Shown: positions 1 through 10,300 of the stretch, one piece after another
How the letters are laid out: the number at the start of each line of letters is the position of its first letter
Numbering within the stretch: the stretch's first letter is position 1
DNA from: Plasmopara viticola
Lineage: Eukaryota; Oomycota; Peronosporomycetes; Peronosporales; Peronosporaceae
Assembly (NCBI GenBank): GCA_001695595.3
Contig: MBPM02000044.1
Span: forward strand, 558,001-622,000
Direction of reading: 5' to 3'
Length of the DNA: 64,000 nt
Position numbers and translations under genes: made by a program
The notes under the pieces: model-generated
Database searches by the model: none
The model's input: the letters and a program-made list of their open reading frames with translations, nothing else
Told to the model about the DNA's origin: nothing

Positions 1-123
1 GCGGTTCATCTTCAAGCAGATGGGCCTTACGGAAGACGCGCAAGTTGCGACTAGGTACTATTGATGTACTATTTAGTACATCACCGCAGTATCTAAGGGT
101 TTCTAGGGATACTCTTCGTGCTC

Positions 124-1344
124 TTATGTGCGAAGGAATGGCGGACGATGTGGCATAAACAATACGCTTCGTCCACAAGGGTACGGCAGGAGTACAGCAA
201 AAGTCATACAGGTGAATAAATAAAGCACAGCATGCATTGCGATTGTTAACTCTTCGTTCGCATAGAAAAACTCCATCTTCTCCGCCAACGACATGCCCTC
301 GGACCAAAAGTCTTGAAAGTTGTTTTCGTCTAACCTGATCCAGTCTTTCTCGATTGCTTGCATTCGGGCTAATCGCGCCTGCAGGTTCAAACAACGCTTG
401 TACGGACGCTCAACAGACTTAAAGCGAAGCGCCCGCCCTTCTAGATCACCAAAAATTGTCTGGATGTCATAGACAGTGCCGGGTGCAAGTCTAGGACCGC
501 GCGATCTCCAGTTTTTCGGCAACGCTTGGCCTCGAAGGAGGCTCGCACGCTGCTTGTTGTCTAATTTCCCAAACAATCGCTGTGGTCGCACGGAGTGATC
601 AAAAATCTTCTGTCGAAACTCGTTGCTGCTCTGGTCGTAGATAAAACTGATCTGGAAATGGTCCAACGCATGCTCCAGAGGCTTAAATAGCAGCAAACCG
701 TTTCTCACATCATCGATATCCGAAATTCTCATCAATTGCTCAGCAATGAATTCGTTCTTTTGGCGAAACAAATGAGACGCGACGACCAACGCCGCCGGGA
801 GAGCTGTGTCCAGCAGCATACAGCGCAACATGCCACTCCGCATGCTGCAACCGTAAGTCGCGCACAAATTCGCTTTGAAATGATGGCTTTGCGCATACGT
901 CGAAGTTGGGGCCTCCACCAGTACGTGGTGCAAGAGTGTTTCGTGAAGCTCGTGATACTGAGAATTAGCATATTCGCGCTTTGGGAGTTCCACCAATATG
1001 TGAATCTCTTCTGCTCCGAGCTGGAAGTCCCGAAAGTACTCTGTATCAGCGAGCTGCCACGAAGACCGCATCTTCCTATACGTCAAGTCAATCTTCTCTC
1101 TTGACAACAAGTCATCCAGACTATCGTCGTCCTTCAGCCACGCGCCGTTCTTCCGCGCCAAGTACAATGTCACCAATGCTGGATGAACGTTGAAGCGATC
1201 GTTGACGTCTTTCTTCTTGTTCACGATAGCCTCCTGTAACGCTTCAACTTCCGCATCATGCTCAATCTCGACGGAAAACACAGTTCCTTCACCATACACA
1301 CCACACCGCAGCTTGACCTTTTTGTTCTCCTTCTGCTCGACCAT
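124..1344 (-). CDS. Crinkler (CRN) effector with HNH nuclease-like C-terminal domain
   Basis: CRN proteins are secreted oomycete effectors that enter host cells and usually act in the nucleus. From the ATG at 1344 this single-exon ORF encodes 406 residues. Residues 10-120 match the CRN N-terminal ubiquitin-like domain, with LYLARK at 60-65 as the variant of the LFLAK translocation motif and HILVELP at 115-121 as the usual end of that domain. Residues about 170-240 resemble HNH_2-type nucleases: a Cys, then ASHLF, then NGLLL with a following H-x3-D-H. This fits the known CRN class with HNH C-termini. An in-frame ATG 60 bp upstream would add a weakly hydrophobic leader; I prefer the downstream start because CRN domains normally begin close to the N-terminus. 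The last 40 residues are hydrophobic and Cys-containing and could be read-through of an unseen intron. Nuclease activity is inferred, not shown. Confidence 0.85.
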   Translation of the reverse strand: MVEQKENKKVKLRCGVYGEGTVFSVEIEHDAEVEALQEAIVNKKKDVNDRFNVHPALVTLYLARKNGAWLKDDDSLDDLLSREKIDLTYRKMRSSWQLADTEYFRDFQLGAEEIHILVELPKREYANSQYHELHETLLHHVLVEAPTSTYAQSHHFKANLCATYGCSMRSGMLRCMLLDTALPAALVVASHLFRQKNEFIAEQLMRISDIDDVRNGLLLFKPLEHALDHFQISFIYDQSSNEFRQKIFDHSVRPQRLFGKLDNKQRASLLRGQALPKNWRSRGPRLAPGTVYDIQTIFGDLEGRALRFKSVERPYKRCLNLQARLARMQAIEKDWIRLDENNFQDFWSEGMSLAEKMEFFYANEELTIAMHAVLYLFTCMTFAVLLPYPCGRSVLFMPHRPPFLRT

Positions 1345-1571
1345 GTTTCTTCTCCCCAAAAAGTTCGCGACATAGGGAAACAAGAGGATATTACCCAGAA
1401 GCATCTATAAGACTTTCAAGGCCCTGACAGAGTATCAACACTTTTTCGAATGAACAGCAAGGGGGTACCCTGTAAGAAAATCAGAAAATTACAATAAATG
1501 CAGATTGTAGCTGATTATTTTTAATTTGAATTAAAAATATTAGCAAGTATATAGAGATACAATATACACTA

Positions 1572-1893
1572 TTTTCGGAAAAGGTTGGGGTGACGCCCTC
1601 CTTCCAAGCGCGAGGGCTAAATGCTCGCGCGCTTCGGGCAGGTGCTCTCGGGCATCTGCAAGTCTCTAACGAGTCCCACCCTCGACGCGACGGTCTCCAG
1701 CACCAGGGCGCCACCTGGGCTCTTACCAAGTCAGAGCGAAACAAAATAATGGAAGACCCTCACGACCTCGGTGCTGGCTGCACTGCCCGCCGAACGAGAC
1801 CTGACGTATGCGGACACCACTCTATGCCGTGGACTTGCCAGACTGAGCCTAGCACGTGCATAACTTGGCAACGCGATAACGCAATACAATACA
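1572..1893 (+). mobile_element. SINE-like retroposon, copy 1
   Basis: A non-coding element of about 322 bp ends in a short (AATAC)n tail and is flanked by a perfect 15-bp direct repeat, ATACAATATACACTA, at 1557-1571 and 1894-1908 (part of the match may come from the tail itself). A second copy on the other strand lies at 33184-33495, with near-identical body sequence over about 250 bp and its own target-site duplication. Short length, no ORF, simple-repeat tail and long target duplications are the marks of a SINE mobilised by LINE machinery. A stretch near 1666-1681 (CGAGTCCCACC) is reminiscent of a tRNA B-box, but the tRNA origin is weakly supported. It may belong to one of the SINE families already described in Phytophthora. 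Confidence 0.75.
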
Positions 1894-1917
1894 ATACAAT
1901 ATACACTACACATAAAA

Positions 1918-2221
1918 ATGTTTGTTATTTTAGGGTTCGGAAAATACCAAGGAAAGGCTCTTGAGGAAGTGTATGATCAAGATGCGTCATACTGTCGATG
2001 GCTATACAACCAACAATCCGAAGAATCGGATCAAACGATTTTTACAAGGCAAGTCCTAAGATGGAGATAGGTCATATTTGGATCGATTTAAAAATTTAAG
2101 TGTCAAGTGGATAGATGACCATGAAAAGCAATATTTCAATTGGATGTGTAAAAATGTATATATCAAGAATCAACGTCCATCATTGAAAGAAAACCTGAAC
2201 GAATTTAACACACAAAATTAA
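1918..2221 (+). pseudogene. Decayed ORF with FGKY-type (ExoX C-terminal-like) module
   Basis: An ATG at 1918 opens a 50-codon reading frame containing FGKYQGKALEEVYDQD followed by SYCRWL, then a stop at 2068-2070. The pattern FGKYkGk..eeV...D.sYcrWl is the small module found at the C-terminus of exonuclease X-like proteins and in many nucleocytoplasmic large DNA virus proteins. The next stretch, in another frame to the stop at 2219-2221, contains a similar aromatic pattern (QYFNWMCKN), so a single gene appears broken by a frameshift near 2060. The ATG lies 10 bp after the SINE target duplication, so the SINE may have cut off the 5' part. Family assignment rests on the motif only; a cellular origin is possible. 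Confidence 0.45.
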
Positions 2222-2490
2222 GAAAGAATTGCGATATTCTTTTTGCCTGGGGACATCGGCCAGGATTCCGTTGATAGAGCGAAGCTCTTTTATCAGGTTA
2301 TTAGATCATAAAGGTGATCAGAACCAGCGAGCTTCGGGAGGATCAATAGATTGATCAAGAAGTAGCTCGGGCCAGGAGACAAATCGCTACCAGTAAAACA
2401 CTATCGGTATAGACAGGCTATAAGAGTGGAGCCTACAACATCCTCAAACCCCGTGCAAGCAGCAACATCAAGCTCAGTTAATTTTCAACC

Positions 2491-2915
2491 ATGACACAAC
2501 AGAAGCACACCAACAAGCGGAAGCACGATCAACCTGCGAATGCAAAGAAAAACGTGAAGGTGTCGTCCAACAAACGTGTAAGGAAAAGCAAGATTTGTTC
2601 AAGTATTTGGAGGACAAGGGACGCGCATGCAACAACCCAGTTGAGCCAATCGGTAAGACGTACTGCTCCACTCACAAGAACGAAAAACCAGTGTATATGA
2701 GTGCGAAGATCACACAAGACAAAGTGGAGCTGCTCAATTTCGTTCGAGAAAACGAATGTGTTGGACTGGCAATGCATCACCTGACCCTGTGAATTGAACA
2801 AGAGGATGTAGAATCGACTGTTGATGAAGGGACCCTCCGCAAATTCGAGCTCAACTATGCAGGACCAATAGACATGTACAGGTTCGCACTCACGTTCGGC
2901 AAAATCAGAATATAG
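2491..2915 (+). pseudogene. Decayed ORF with basic N-terminus and C...YCxxHK zinc-like motif
   Basis: The ATG at 2491 starts a Lys-rich segment (frame 1) that loses coherence near 2575. A second frame then carries a Cys-rich segment with KGRAC...KTYCSTHKN, an in-frame stop at 2790-2792, and continues open to a stop at 2913-2915. The Gxx(C)...YCxxH arrangement resembles short zinc-binding peptides common in large DNA viruses and some transposons. The frameshift and internal stop argue for a relic. Together with the neighbouring FGKY relic it may be part of one captured segment. I do not recognise a full-length homologue. Confidence 0.4.
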
Positions 2916-2968
2916 AGCAAATAATAGGAGAGGCAACAAGATGGGGTATGAAATGACAATCGCACTCG

Positions 2969-4167
2969 TCATTGCTCAATTTGCTGGTCCGTTAGCATGA
3001 AATGCAACTTTCCAGTGACCTTACTCAGTTGCATCGCATGTGGTATACCGTTCTCACTAAACGTCAGAGCATTAAACTCGTCACACAGGATTTCTTCGTC
3101 TAAACTCTTCAGAAATATCCACTTCTCGACGTCCGTCACCTCAGCGTACACCTCATGACTGTCATCCAGATCTGCAGCGACCTCACAGCCAAGTAGAGCT
3201 TGCGCCATTTCGTGTTTAAACTTCTCTTCTTTTGCTTCCACGATGCAGATACGCTTATCGCCACGATTTAGGACAAACTCGAAGTGCCCAAGAGCATCAA
3301 CACGGTTGCCATCCAAGTCTTGTTCAATATGAATGGTGACATCAGGCAGGAGCTGAGCGACGGCCCAAAGGATTGGAACAATCACGTGAATTCGCTTCGC
3401 TTCGTTGTCCTTCAAATCGATCAGAGTCCAGCCGAAGCACTTCATTATCCAGGTCAGCACTTTTAAAAGCACCTCCAAATCACTTGCCGGTATAGGATGA
3501 ACACGTTCAACATACTTGACGCGGTCCTCGTCAAAGACTGGACCAACTGCAGTCCAACGCGATGAAGAATAAGGAGTGGTAAAACCTTCTTCACTCGTAC
3601 GCGCCTTCTTGTTCTTGTTTCGCGCGAGAATATGGTTGATCTTCGACCAACGCTGCAAGCGATGTGGATGCGGAGCACTCGGTGGATTGATTTGCACAGC
3701 AACACCGCTCGTTGCCGTCGGTTCTTGGTATATCACCACCAACACGTGAACAGGGGTGTTCATTGTCTCGACATCCTCCATCGTGAGTTCGAACGCAACG
3801 TCTTTCTCCGACAAGCCGACCAACTGGAGCGGGGCTGCCACAACCTTCAATGGCTTTAAATCACTCGTGTCACTGATTTCTTCCTCCACCTGCTTTTGAG
3901 TCACCCACGCGCCGCCGTTCTTGGCGAGGAACAGCTGCAGCTTGTCCGCATCGATCGCCTTGAGATCATTCTCCTTCTTCTCCTTGATCGCCTCCTTTGA
4001 GTCACCCACAGACTCGCTCGCATTGATCGTCACGGGGATCGCGCTTCCCTTCTCCTCGACAACCGCGCAGAACAGCTTCACTTTGCTTTCTGCAAGTGAC
4101 GTTCTCTCTATTCGTATCTCAGCCAATCAAACGGTGCAACTTAACGTTGGTTTTTTGACATCCCCAT
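2969..4167 (-). CDS. Crinkler (CRN) effector with PD-(D/E)XK nuclease-like C-terminal domain
   Basis: Predicted join of exon 4167-4146 and exon 4089-2969 with a 56-bp GT..AG intron, giving 380 residues. The long ORF has no in-frame ATG before the CRN domain; the short first exon supplies ATG GGG ATG and keeps phase, which is why I choose it. The N-terminal domain carries KVKLFCAVV and a canonical LFLAK at residues 60-64, followed by NGGAW, and HVLV near 122-125 close to the domain end. A basic stretch near 163-172 (ARNKNKKAR) could be a nuclear localisation signal. The C-terminal part has D-ALGHFEFVL...ICIVEAK at about 272-294, the D...E-x-K signature of the restriction-endonuclease fold seen in one class of CRN effectors. 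It lies in the same orientation as the HNH-type CRN about 1.6 kb away. Confidence 0.85.
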
Positions 4168-5342
4168 TTGGATGATTGATTACAACATTATCTATTTATT
4201 TAGACACAAGAGCATGGATATTACGTATCTATCCGATTCCGATGATACTGGCTATGTTGACGATAATGAACTGCATGAACCGGTTGATACCAAAATGACG
4301 AGTGATTTATATTAGTACCCGAAAATAGACATATAAAAGAAATCAACATCTGACTTAATACAGCTTTGTAAAGTAATTAATTTGATTAGTGCAAATATTG
4401 ACAAGTGTCATTTATAAAGGAAAAGCACACTATTTGATAGTGTCATGCTATCGTGATCCTGCAAATTTTAAAAGGATCGGGTAACCCATTTAGCCATCGT
4501 GATAGATTTAGTTAATATTATTCCGAGATTGATAGCAATTGAACACCCTGAGTATTGCAATAATTGTGCTCAGGTGGTCAAGACGCGGCTTCTGTGCGGC
4601 AAATCTGGGCTTTTGAAGTCGTTGAGCAGGAGATGGACTCTTCTGACTATGTAAGCGGATCGATCCTCATGCTTCTTTGCGCAAAAAAATTGTCAGGAAG
4701 TCGCTTTGTTTCGTAATGTACACGAGTCTAAACTGTATCGCTAAACGGTCATCCTTGTGGCCAATTGCACTTACTTTATCAAAGAGCATGGGATTGAAGT
4801 CAATTTTTCAAAGGAGTTTTGCGGAACCCCTAGACTCATATAAAGCTCAGCGCACCATGCAGTGTAATAGCTTTTTTCCAACTTCCTGTATTAGATATAG
4901 GGTGCGTTACGATTGTCTTGAAAAGGTATATGGTGTACGCCGACTCATATATTTCTCATATTTGAAAGCTTAGATTTGATGGTGTTTAAATTTGCTTAAG
5001 CGATATTCAGGACGGATATCTTCATACAAAGAAATTGAGACTCCTTTCTACATGATTGCTTTTGTTTATGGTGGGCGGATGTATTTGCATTTCTTGCTTC
5101 GCTAATTATAGAAAGCCGAGTTTTGCAAATTCATCGAATTGTTTTTTAGAACGACCGGTCTCATTGTTAAGAATAAATAGGTAGAAAAACTTCAGTCTTT
5201 CTTCTTGTGTATCTACAAGCATTCGACCTTCGACGAAATAGCAAAATTCCAAAGTGTCTTAGTCCAGTTATATTAAAAGAAGAAGAGTGTAAAAATGGGT
5301 GAAGCAGGTTTTTGTGTTAGATACCATTAAGAGTACGTTAGC
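4168..5342. other. Gene-poor stretch, nothing recognised
   Basis: AT-rich sequence with no ORF that I can support. An ORF of about 98 codons near 4677-4973 has no recognisable motif. Confidence 0.5.
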
Positions 5343-6421
5343 TCACAAAAAGGGTTTCTTAGTGCACATACTGCGCAGTATGCCGTTGAGTCCACGATAA
5401 ATCATATTTGTTTGAACGTCTGGCTGAGGATGGTCTGCTATAGACATCAGCAAGCAGGTTATTAATATTTTAGATAGGGCTTCCCAAACCACAGTGAGAT
5501 AGCGGAGGTCTATTTTCGATATCATTGTTCCAGAAGACAAGTCTAGCTGGGTAAATATTAGTTCTACTAGCTGATTCGCAGCCCTACTGCATCATCTTGC
5601 TCAGATGGTACACGTACACCATCGCGCCCGTGTTACCATCAACGTTTTGCAAGTCAAAGACAAAATCAGGGCTTGATCAATTCGTATGCTTATTAATCTT
5701 TCAGCCCTACTGATAGGGGCCCGCTTATAGTCTAGCCGGCGTATAAGCGCCATTGGATTTGACAGGCTTGGACTCAGCACAAAAATTTATATCTTACGAC
5801 CATACTGCCAGCCGTTCGATAGATGAACCCATTTTATCGCAAAGGCGCGCCGTCTGAATATATTACAAAGTGCTCAGGTTAAAAAAAGCTGTCAAAACTT
5901 ACAGTGCGTACTTCATAACTAGCAAACCCATGCCATATAAGGAATAGCTCTGTTTGGAAGCTTCAAGCTGCCTCAACTGAAGCAAAAGATTCTGCCTAAG
6001 TTCTCCTCATCTACTTGTACTAGCACACGATTGGTGAGATAATGAAAATTGTCACAAATGACGCTAACCTGTTTCGTCTCGTCAGAACAGATATTGCTGG
6101 AGCTTTTCTTGACATTATTGAAAGCATCTTGTTGCTAGCTTCTCTAGCATTATACAATGTCATATTCAATAAATTGAATAGAAGCTTGGCAAGATCCGCA
6201 TAGCTAGTACGGTATATAATCAAATAGTTGCCCAGGCCTTGGTATTATCTCTATTTTTTGAAAGCGTGCCAAAAACAGCTTGCGTTAAATGGAAGTCTGC
6301 TCGATCCCCAAGGCTGTTTACAAAGCAGTTCAGACCTTTAGTTTCCTTTGCCACGAAAAAACATTTGACGACAGTGGCATCAAGCTCATTTTTTATGGCC
6401 CTAAAAGCCTACACCGAATGA
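5343..6421 (-). pseudogene. Decayed large alpha-helical protein gene, unidentified
   Basis: Read on the minus strand, several coherent but frame-shifted peptides follow one another. Near 6390-6230 there is a segment including FVNSLGDRADFHLTQAVF and ending NTKAWATI before a stop. Near 6190-6020 comes a segment with YADLAKLLFNLLNM and REASNKMLSIMSRKAP. Near 5570-5343 comes one with DLRYLTVVWEALSKIL. The composition and helical periodicity resemble HEAT-repeat proteins. No frame is open throughout and stops separate the pieces, so this is a relic. One GTAAGT..CAG pair near 5905-5853 may be an original intron, which would mean a DNA-level rather than an mRNA-derived copy. The parent gene is not identified. 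Confidence 0.45.
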
Positions 6422-6499
6422 CCCAAATAGGCTTTGGGAGTCGATCGAATTCCTTCAGAACGATCAAAAACAATTGTATTGTCAAATCATATCGGGGGT

Positions 6500-9400
6500 A
6501 ATTCCGTAGTGGGCCGGTGACTATTCATTTAAATTATATTGTGGGATAATCTAATCACTTCCATTCCGATTGAGCATCGCCATGTATGCAATGTGCATAT
6601 AGCACCCGAATGTGATGTTAAGCAACACTTCCATTCTCTCATCGGGTGTTTGCACAGTACTGTACGCTGTTTAGCCTAATATAAGCATAAAAAGTCGTTA
6701 CTTTTTGTCTGGTTTTTGAGCATCGAAAGTCGATAGAGTGTGGCTCTCCGCACCATGGAACTTTTTTACTGAGGAACATTTGGTAAGTTCATTCTACCCC
6801 TTGTGACAATTACCAAAACCTAATTACACAGGAATTCGTGCCTGGCGTGAAGTCAATTTATTGCTTCAATTCTTTGTCAAAAAAAAGTATTAATGGTAAG
6901 TGTCCGGACACTACGTACAAGAATAAATTTCTACCAAAGAATTAACTTTTTCCAGCTATACAAGGTCTTTAAAGTCCCCACGCGCAACGTACACTGACCA
7001 TAAGGCTGAATTAGACATACTCGTCTAGATAACAGTATACACATAAACTACCTCGGAGATATAGCTGCCTTGCTTTCAAGAAAGAGTTCAATTGCTTCGA
7101 AATTTCGAGGTTAATAGTCTTGGTACTCTTGTCGATGCCTTAGACGAGAGCACATTTCCCGTGACACAACGACCAGCTGATCTGTTATCGTAAGGTCTCC
7201 TCGTCATTTTAGTTGTCGTTCTTGGCATCCATAGATTGTTCCTTATGAAATGTCATCTCTCTTCTTGCGAAGCTATGTAAGCCATACTTCGCTACCCACT
7301 TATAAAATTGATTGAAACACTGTGAAATGTAGGTTGGCAAACCTAAAGTACCTGCTTGCAGAGTTTGATCACTGCAGTAATTGGTGCTACATTACCATGT
7401 GCTACCCACTTCACCTAACGAAAGGTCTCAGTATCCTCGATAACATTAATATTAATTTCGGACGTGTACTTGCCCAGGCTTATCTTTGAAGGAGTCTTAC
7501 ACACGGCAGTGGATTGGACAGAACTCACGAAAGCCCTGCAGTGCGAGATTAAATGGCTGTAGCTTTGTTCTTTGCTTTACTAATCGAAATAAAAGACAAT
7601 TTGTCTCAGCCACGGTATGCCCAGAAAATAACCGTACATTTTCATACCAAGATATAGAAATGACTCTGTGTAGTCAACGTTCTTTGACATCAGAGTAAGA
7701 TCTGAATGACCCTTGGGACGCTGTTTAGCCGAAATTGTTGCTCCTTTTTATTGAGTTAACCTTTTCTAACTGACCGCAAACATTTGCCGGCGCGCAATCC
7801 CTTGACGCTTCAGCGTCTGCCAGTATTCTGTTTCAATTTTCTGAATCCTACACACTCATGAGTACAATCAGTAGTCATCCGTTGCCGTTTTGGCTTCAAG
7901 AAACTGTCAATCTTTCTGGGGATAAGCTCTGATAATGTGTTAACAACACAATCACCATACGCACTAAGCTTTTTATCAGTAGGCTGCCCTGTCCTTACTA
8001 GTGCTTAGTTTTTTTTTACTCTAAGGGCACAAATTCTGCCAGCAATTTTCACAGCTCCTATGCGAGCCTGATCATGCACCCTCTTTTATCGCAACTAGAG
8101 AAGCAAATTTTGCTTTGCATGATTGCCCTAATTCGTATCATCAGCAGCACTGGACCCTACTTAGTTGGCGCGCAGAAACCATAACTCACTGTCCTGTAGG
8201 CCAGTGAGTAAACGATCTACGATTTTGAGCGGAAAAGCGAGTATGCCTTTTCTTCTTTTCTTTTCTTGGAAACCGATTTAGACTCGCTTAATTTAGCGTT
8301 ACTTCATGCACTTAAAAAGAAACAATAACGGCGAAACGACGACATGCTAAATCTATAAAGATAGTGATCAGGGATGCGCCTACTTCATTAATAGGCAAAA
8401 ATCGCAAGATGCTAAACTTTTAAGCTCGCTGGAAGGCTCGCAGTTAATGAAGATGTAAAAAAAAAACAGTTAAAATGACTTCATGAGTAAAAGTCTATCT
8501 TTAGACATTTAGGGTAACAGAGTGTAACGTCATACGCAAATGATCATCGGTGATCAAAGCTACTCTAACGGCCATCGAAAAAAAATTGATGCAGAGAAAT
8601 AGATTATGATTTTCCTTCCTTCAAGTAACTTTTTCTTAAGTTCCACCGGCTTGAAATTACAGTAGGCGCTACTGCAGCCTGTGTTGTCGAAGCCTTAAAG
8701 CAATGCCTTTGCTCTTAGAGCCCGAGCGACATGACGCTCTCCAGCTCCTTGGCAGCAGATATATATATGGCTGCAGTCTCTTTCTCAGTCCCATCGAATT
8801 TGCAAGTCTTCCAAGCAGAACTAGCTGCACGTCCGACAGACGCAAATTCGTGATTTGATTCATCGCCGAGTTTCTGCGTGGGTTTAATGGACAATTGTAA
8901 AGACAGACGGAGGATTGGTTGCATATTGTTACCAGATGTGACCTATTATACAAAATAACATGTTCACTGACGGGGTGCGTGTTGCACATAGCACTTTGTT
9001 TTACTAAAATTGGTTCTATCACAAAAGTTTAGCTTATGTAATGGTGGCTACTCGCTTATACGGGTGTCGTTATGTCTGTTATTTTTAAAACTGGCAATCA
9101 GCACAGCATCTAAAAATCTAGCAATTTCAAATTTTGAATGAGTGTATACCATGGTCTTGCCGAGCAAATGACCTGAAGGCTTGCAAAAACTGTGCGAACC
9201 ACGGTCTATTGGTAATAATGCACACCTTCAAGCGTATGCCAGCTCGACAACTTTATCAAACTAAGCCTATTTCACAAGCTTGCATTAAACGCAAGAGTAC
9301 ATATCCCGCAAAAAATCACAACAACTTTGCAACTTTTTGTAATAAGTGAGACACTATTATCCGCTTTTCTCAAGAATACATGGTCCGTACAAATGACAAA

Positions 9401-9894
9401 AAGCTAAAATGCTCAAGAATCTCACCAGCAATTACATTTGGCAAGAAATGTCTTGTGAAAAAACGGAGTAGTTCTATTCGGCTCCAAAATTTGATTTGAT
9501 TGATGACATGTTCGTCCTTATCGAGGTGCAGTGGCGCAAGGCCATTGAAATACCCCGAAGAATCGTTGAAGACGTTTTATTGCTTCGTCTCGTCCATCAA
9601 TTTAAGATTAATTGTCTGCTAAAAAATTCTTGATGCTACCAAACGTCTTTGAGGCTCACTCTTCCTGCACCCTTTAATACCTTTTGTTGTTTTAATAGGC
9701 CAAACAAAGGTGTTACAAGACCAGCATTGTCAGCGCTCTACCGGCGTAGACCGAACCGCGTCGAATGATCAACTCATTTTATTTTCACGGCCGGGTTGAT
9801 TTGATATCATTTATTGGATTTGACCTGATTGACTTTTAATATGGCACGTTCGCTAATCCTTTTTACTTCCATTGCCTTGAGAGTTAGGTGAGCA
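6500..9894. other. Gene-poor stretch, no supported gene
   Basis: About 3.4 kb of AT-rich sequence with only short ORFs. One minus-strand ORF at 8715-8924 reads like coding sequence (GRAASSAWKTCKFDGTEKET) but is short and unrecognised, so it may be another gene fragment. Confidence 0.5.
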
Positions 9895-10077
9895 CAAAAG
9901 CATGGATCGATACGCGAGGGTATCTTCGCCGTCCACGTGTCGGAGCACATGAAGGAGCTCGAGGAGGACGACCTAGAAATGCTTGCCTCGCACTACGCTG
10001 AGTACGTCAAGGCAGGAATCGACCCGGATAATCTTGAGTCGAGGGCGTCACCTGTTATGTCACTATCGTCAACTTGA
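9895..10077 (+). pseudogene. Ribosomal protein L5 (uL18) C-terminal fragment
   Basis: The frame contains HGSIREGIFAVHVSEHMKEL followed by EEDDLEML and YVKAGIDPDNLE. This is the conserved C-terminal region of 60S ribosomal protein L5, where the family reads HRxxIFGxHVAEYMKxLxEED...F..YV.AGIDADKLE. Only about 45 residues are left; the upstream four-fifths of the gene and the final basic tail are missing. Similarity stops at about 10029, where the sequence passes into an unrelated zinc-knuckle gene fragment on the opposite strand. This is a truncated copy, not a working gene. Confidence 0.7.
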
Positions 10078-10300
10078 TCCTCGTCATCATTTAAAAACTT
10101 AGTTTTCTTGTTCTTTTTTTCAAAATTACAACCATTTGTCGAGATATTGCCAATCGGGCAGTCACGCGCCAGGTGTTCAATACTTCCCAGTCGGTACAGC
10201 AACTAGATGCATCAGCACTTTCGCCCATGGCGCACTTCAAGTCCGAGTCGGCACTCGCATTGCCGCATTTGAGCGTAGTGGAAGCGTCTCGCTCCGACAA
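10030..10300 (-). pseudogene. ZCCHC9-like zinc-knuckle protein fragment
   Basis: On the minus strand two frames together show remnants of paired CCHC zinc knuckles. The first is a damaged copy around KCAMGESADASSC. The second reads LYRLGSIEHLARDCP, where the first two cysteines of C-x2-C-x4-H-x4-C have become Leu while His and the last Cys remain. They are followed by a Lys-rich and then acidic tail (KKTKFLNDDEDQVDD). The G-S-I-E-H spacing and C-terminal position match the last knuckle of ZCCHC9-type nucleolar proteins. The lost cysteines and the frameshift mark it as a pseudogene. It abuts the L5 fragment tail-to-tail. Confidence 0.55.

Noticed and set aside
732..1104. Overlapping ORFs on both strands inside the HNH-type CRN gene
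   Set aside because: Shadow frames of the CRN coding sequence with no motif.
2529..2972. 147-codon minus-strand ORF antisense to the zinc-motif relic
   Set aside because: Mostly hydrophobic, no ATG-supported domain; the plus strand has the recognisable motif.
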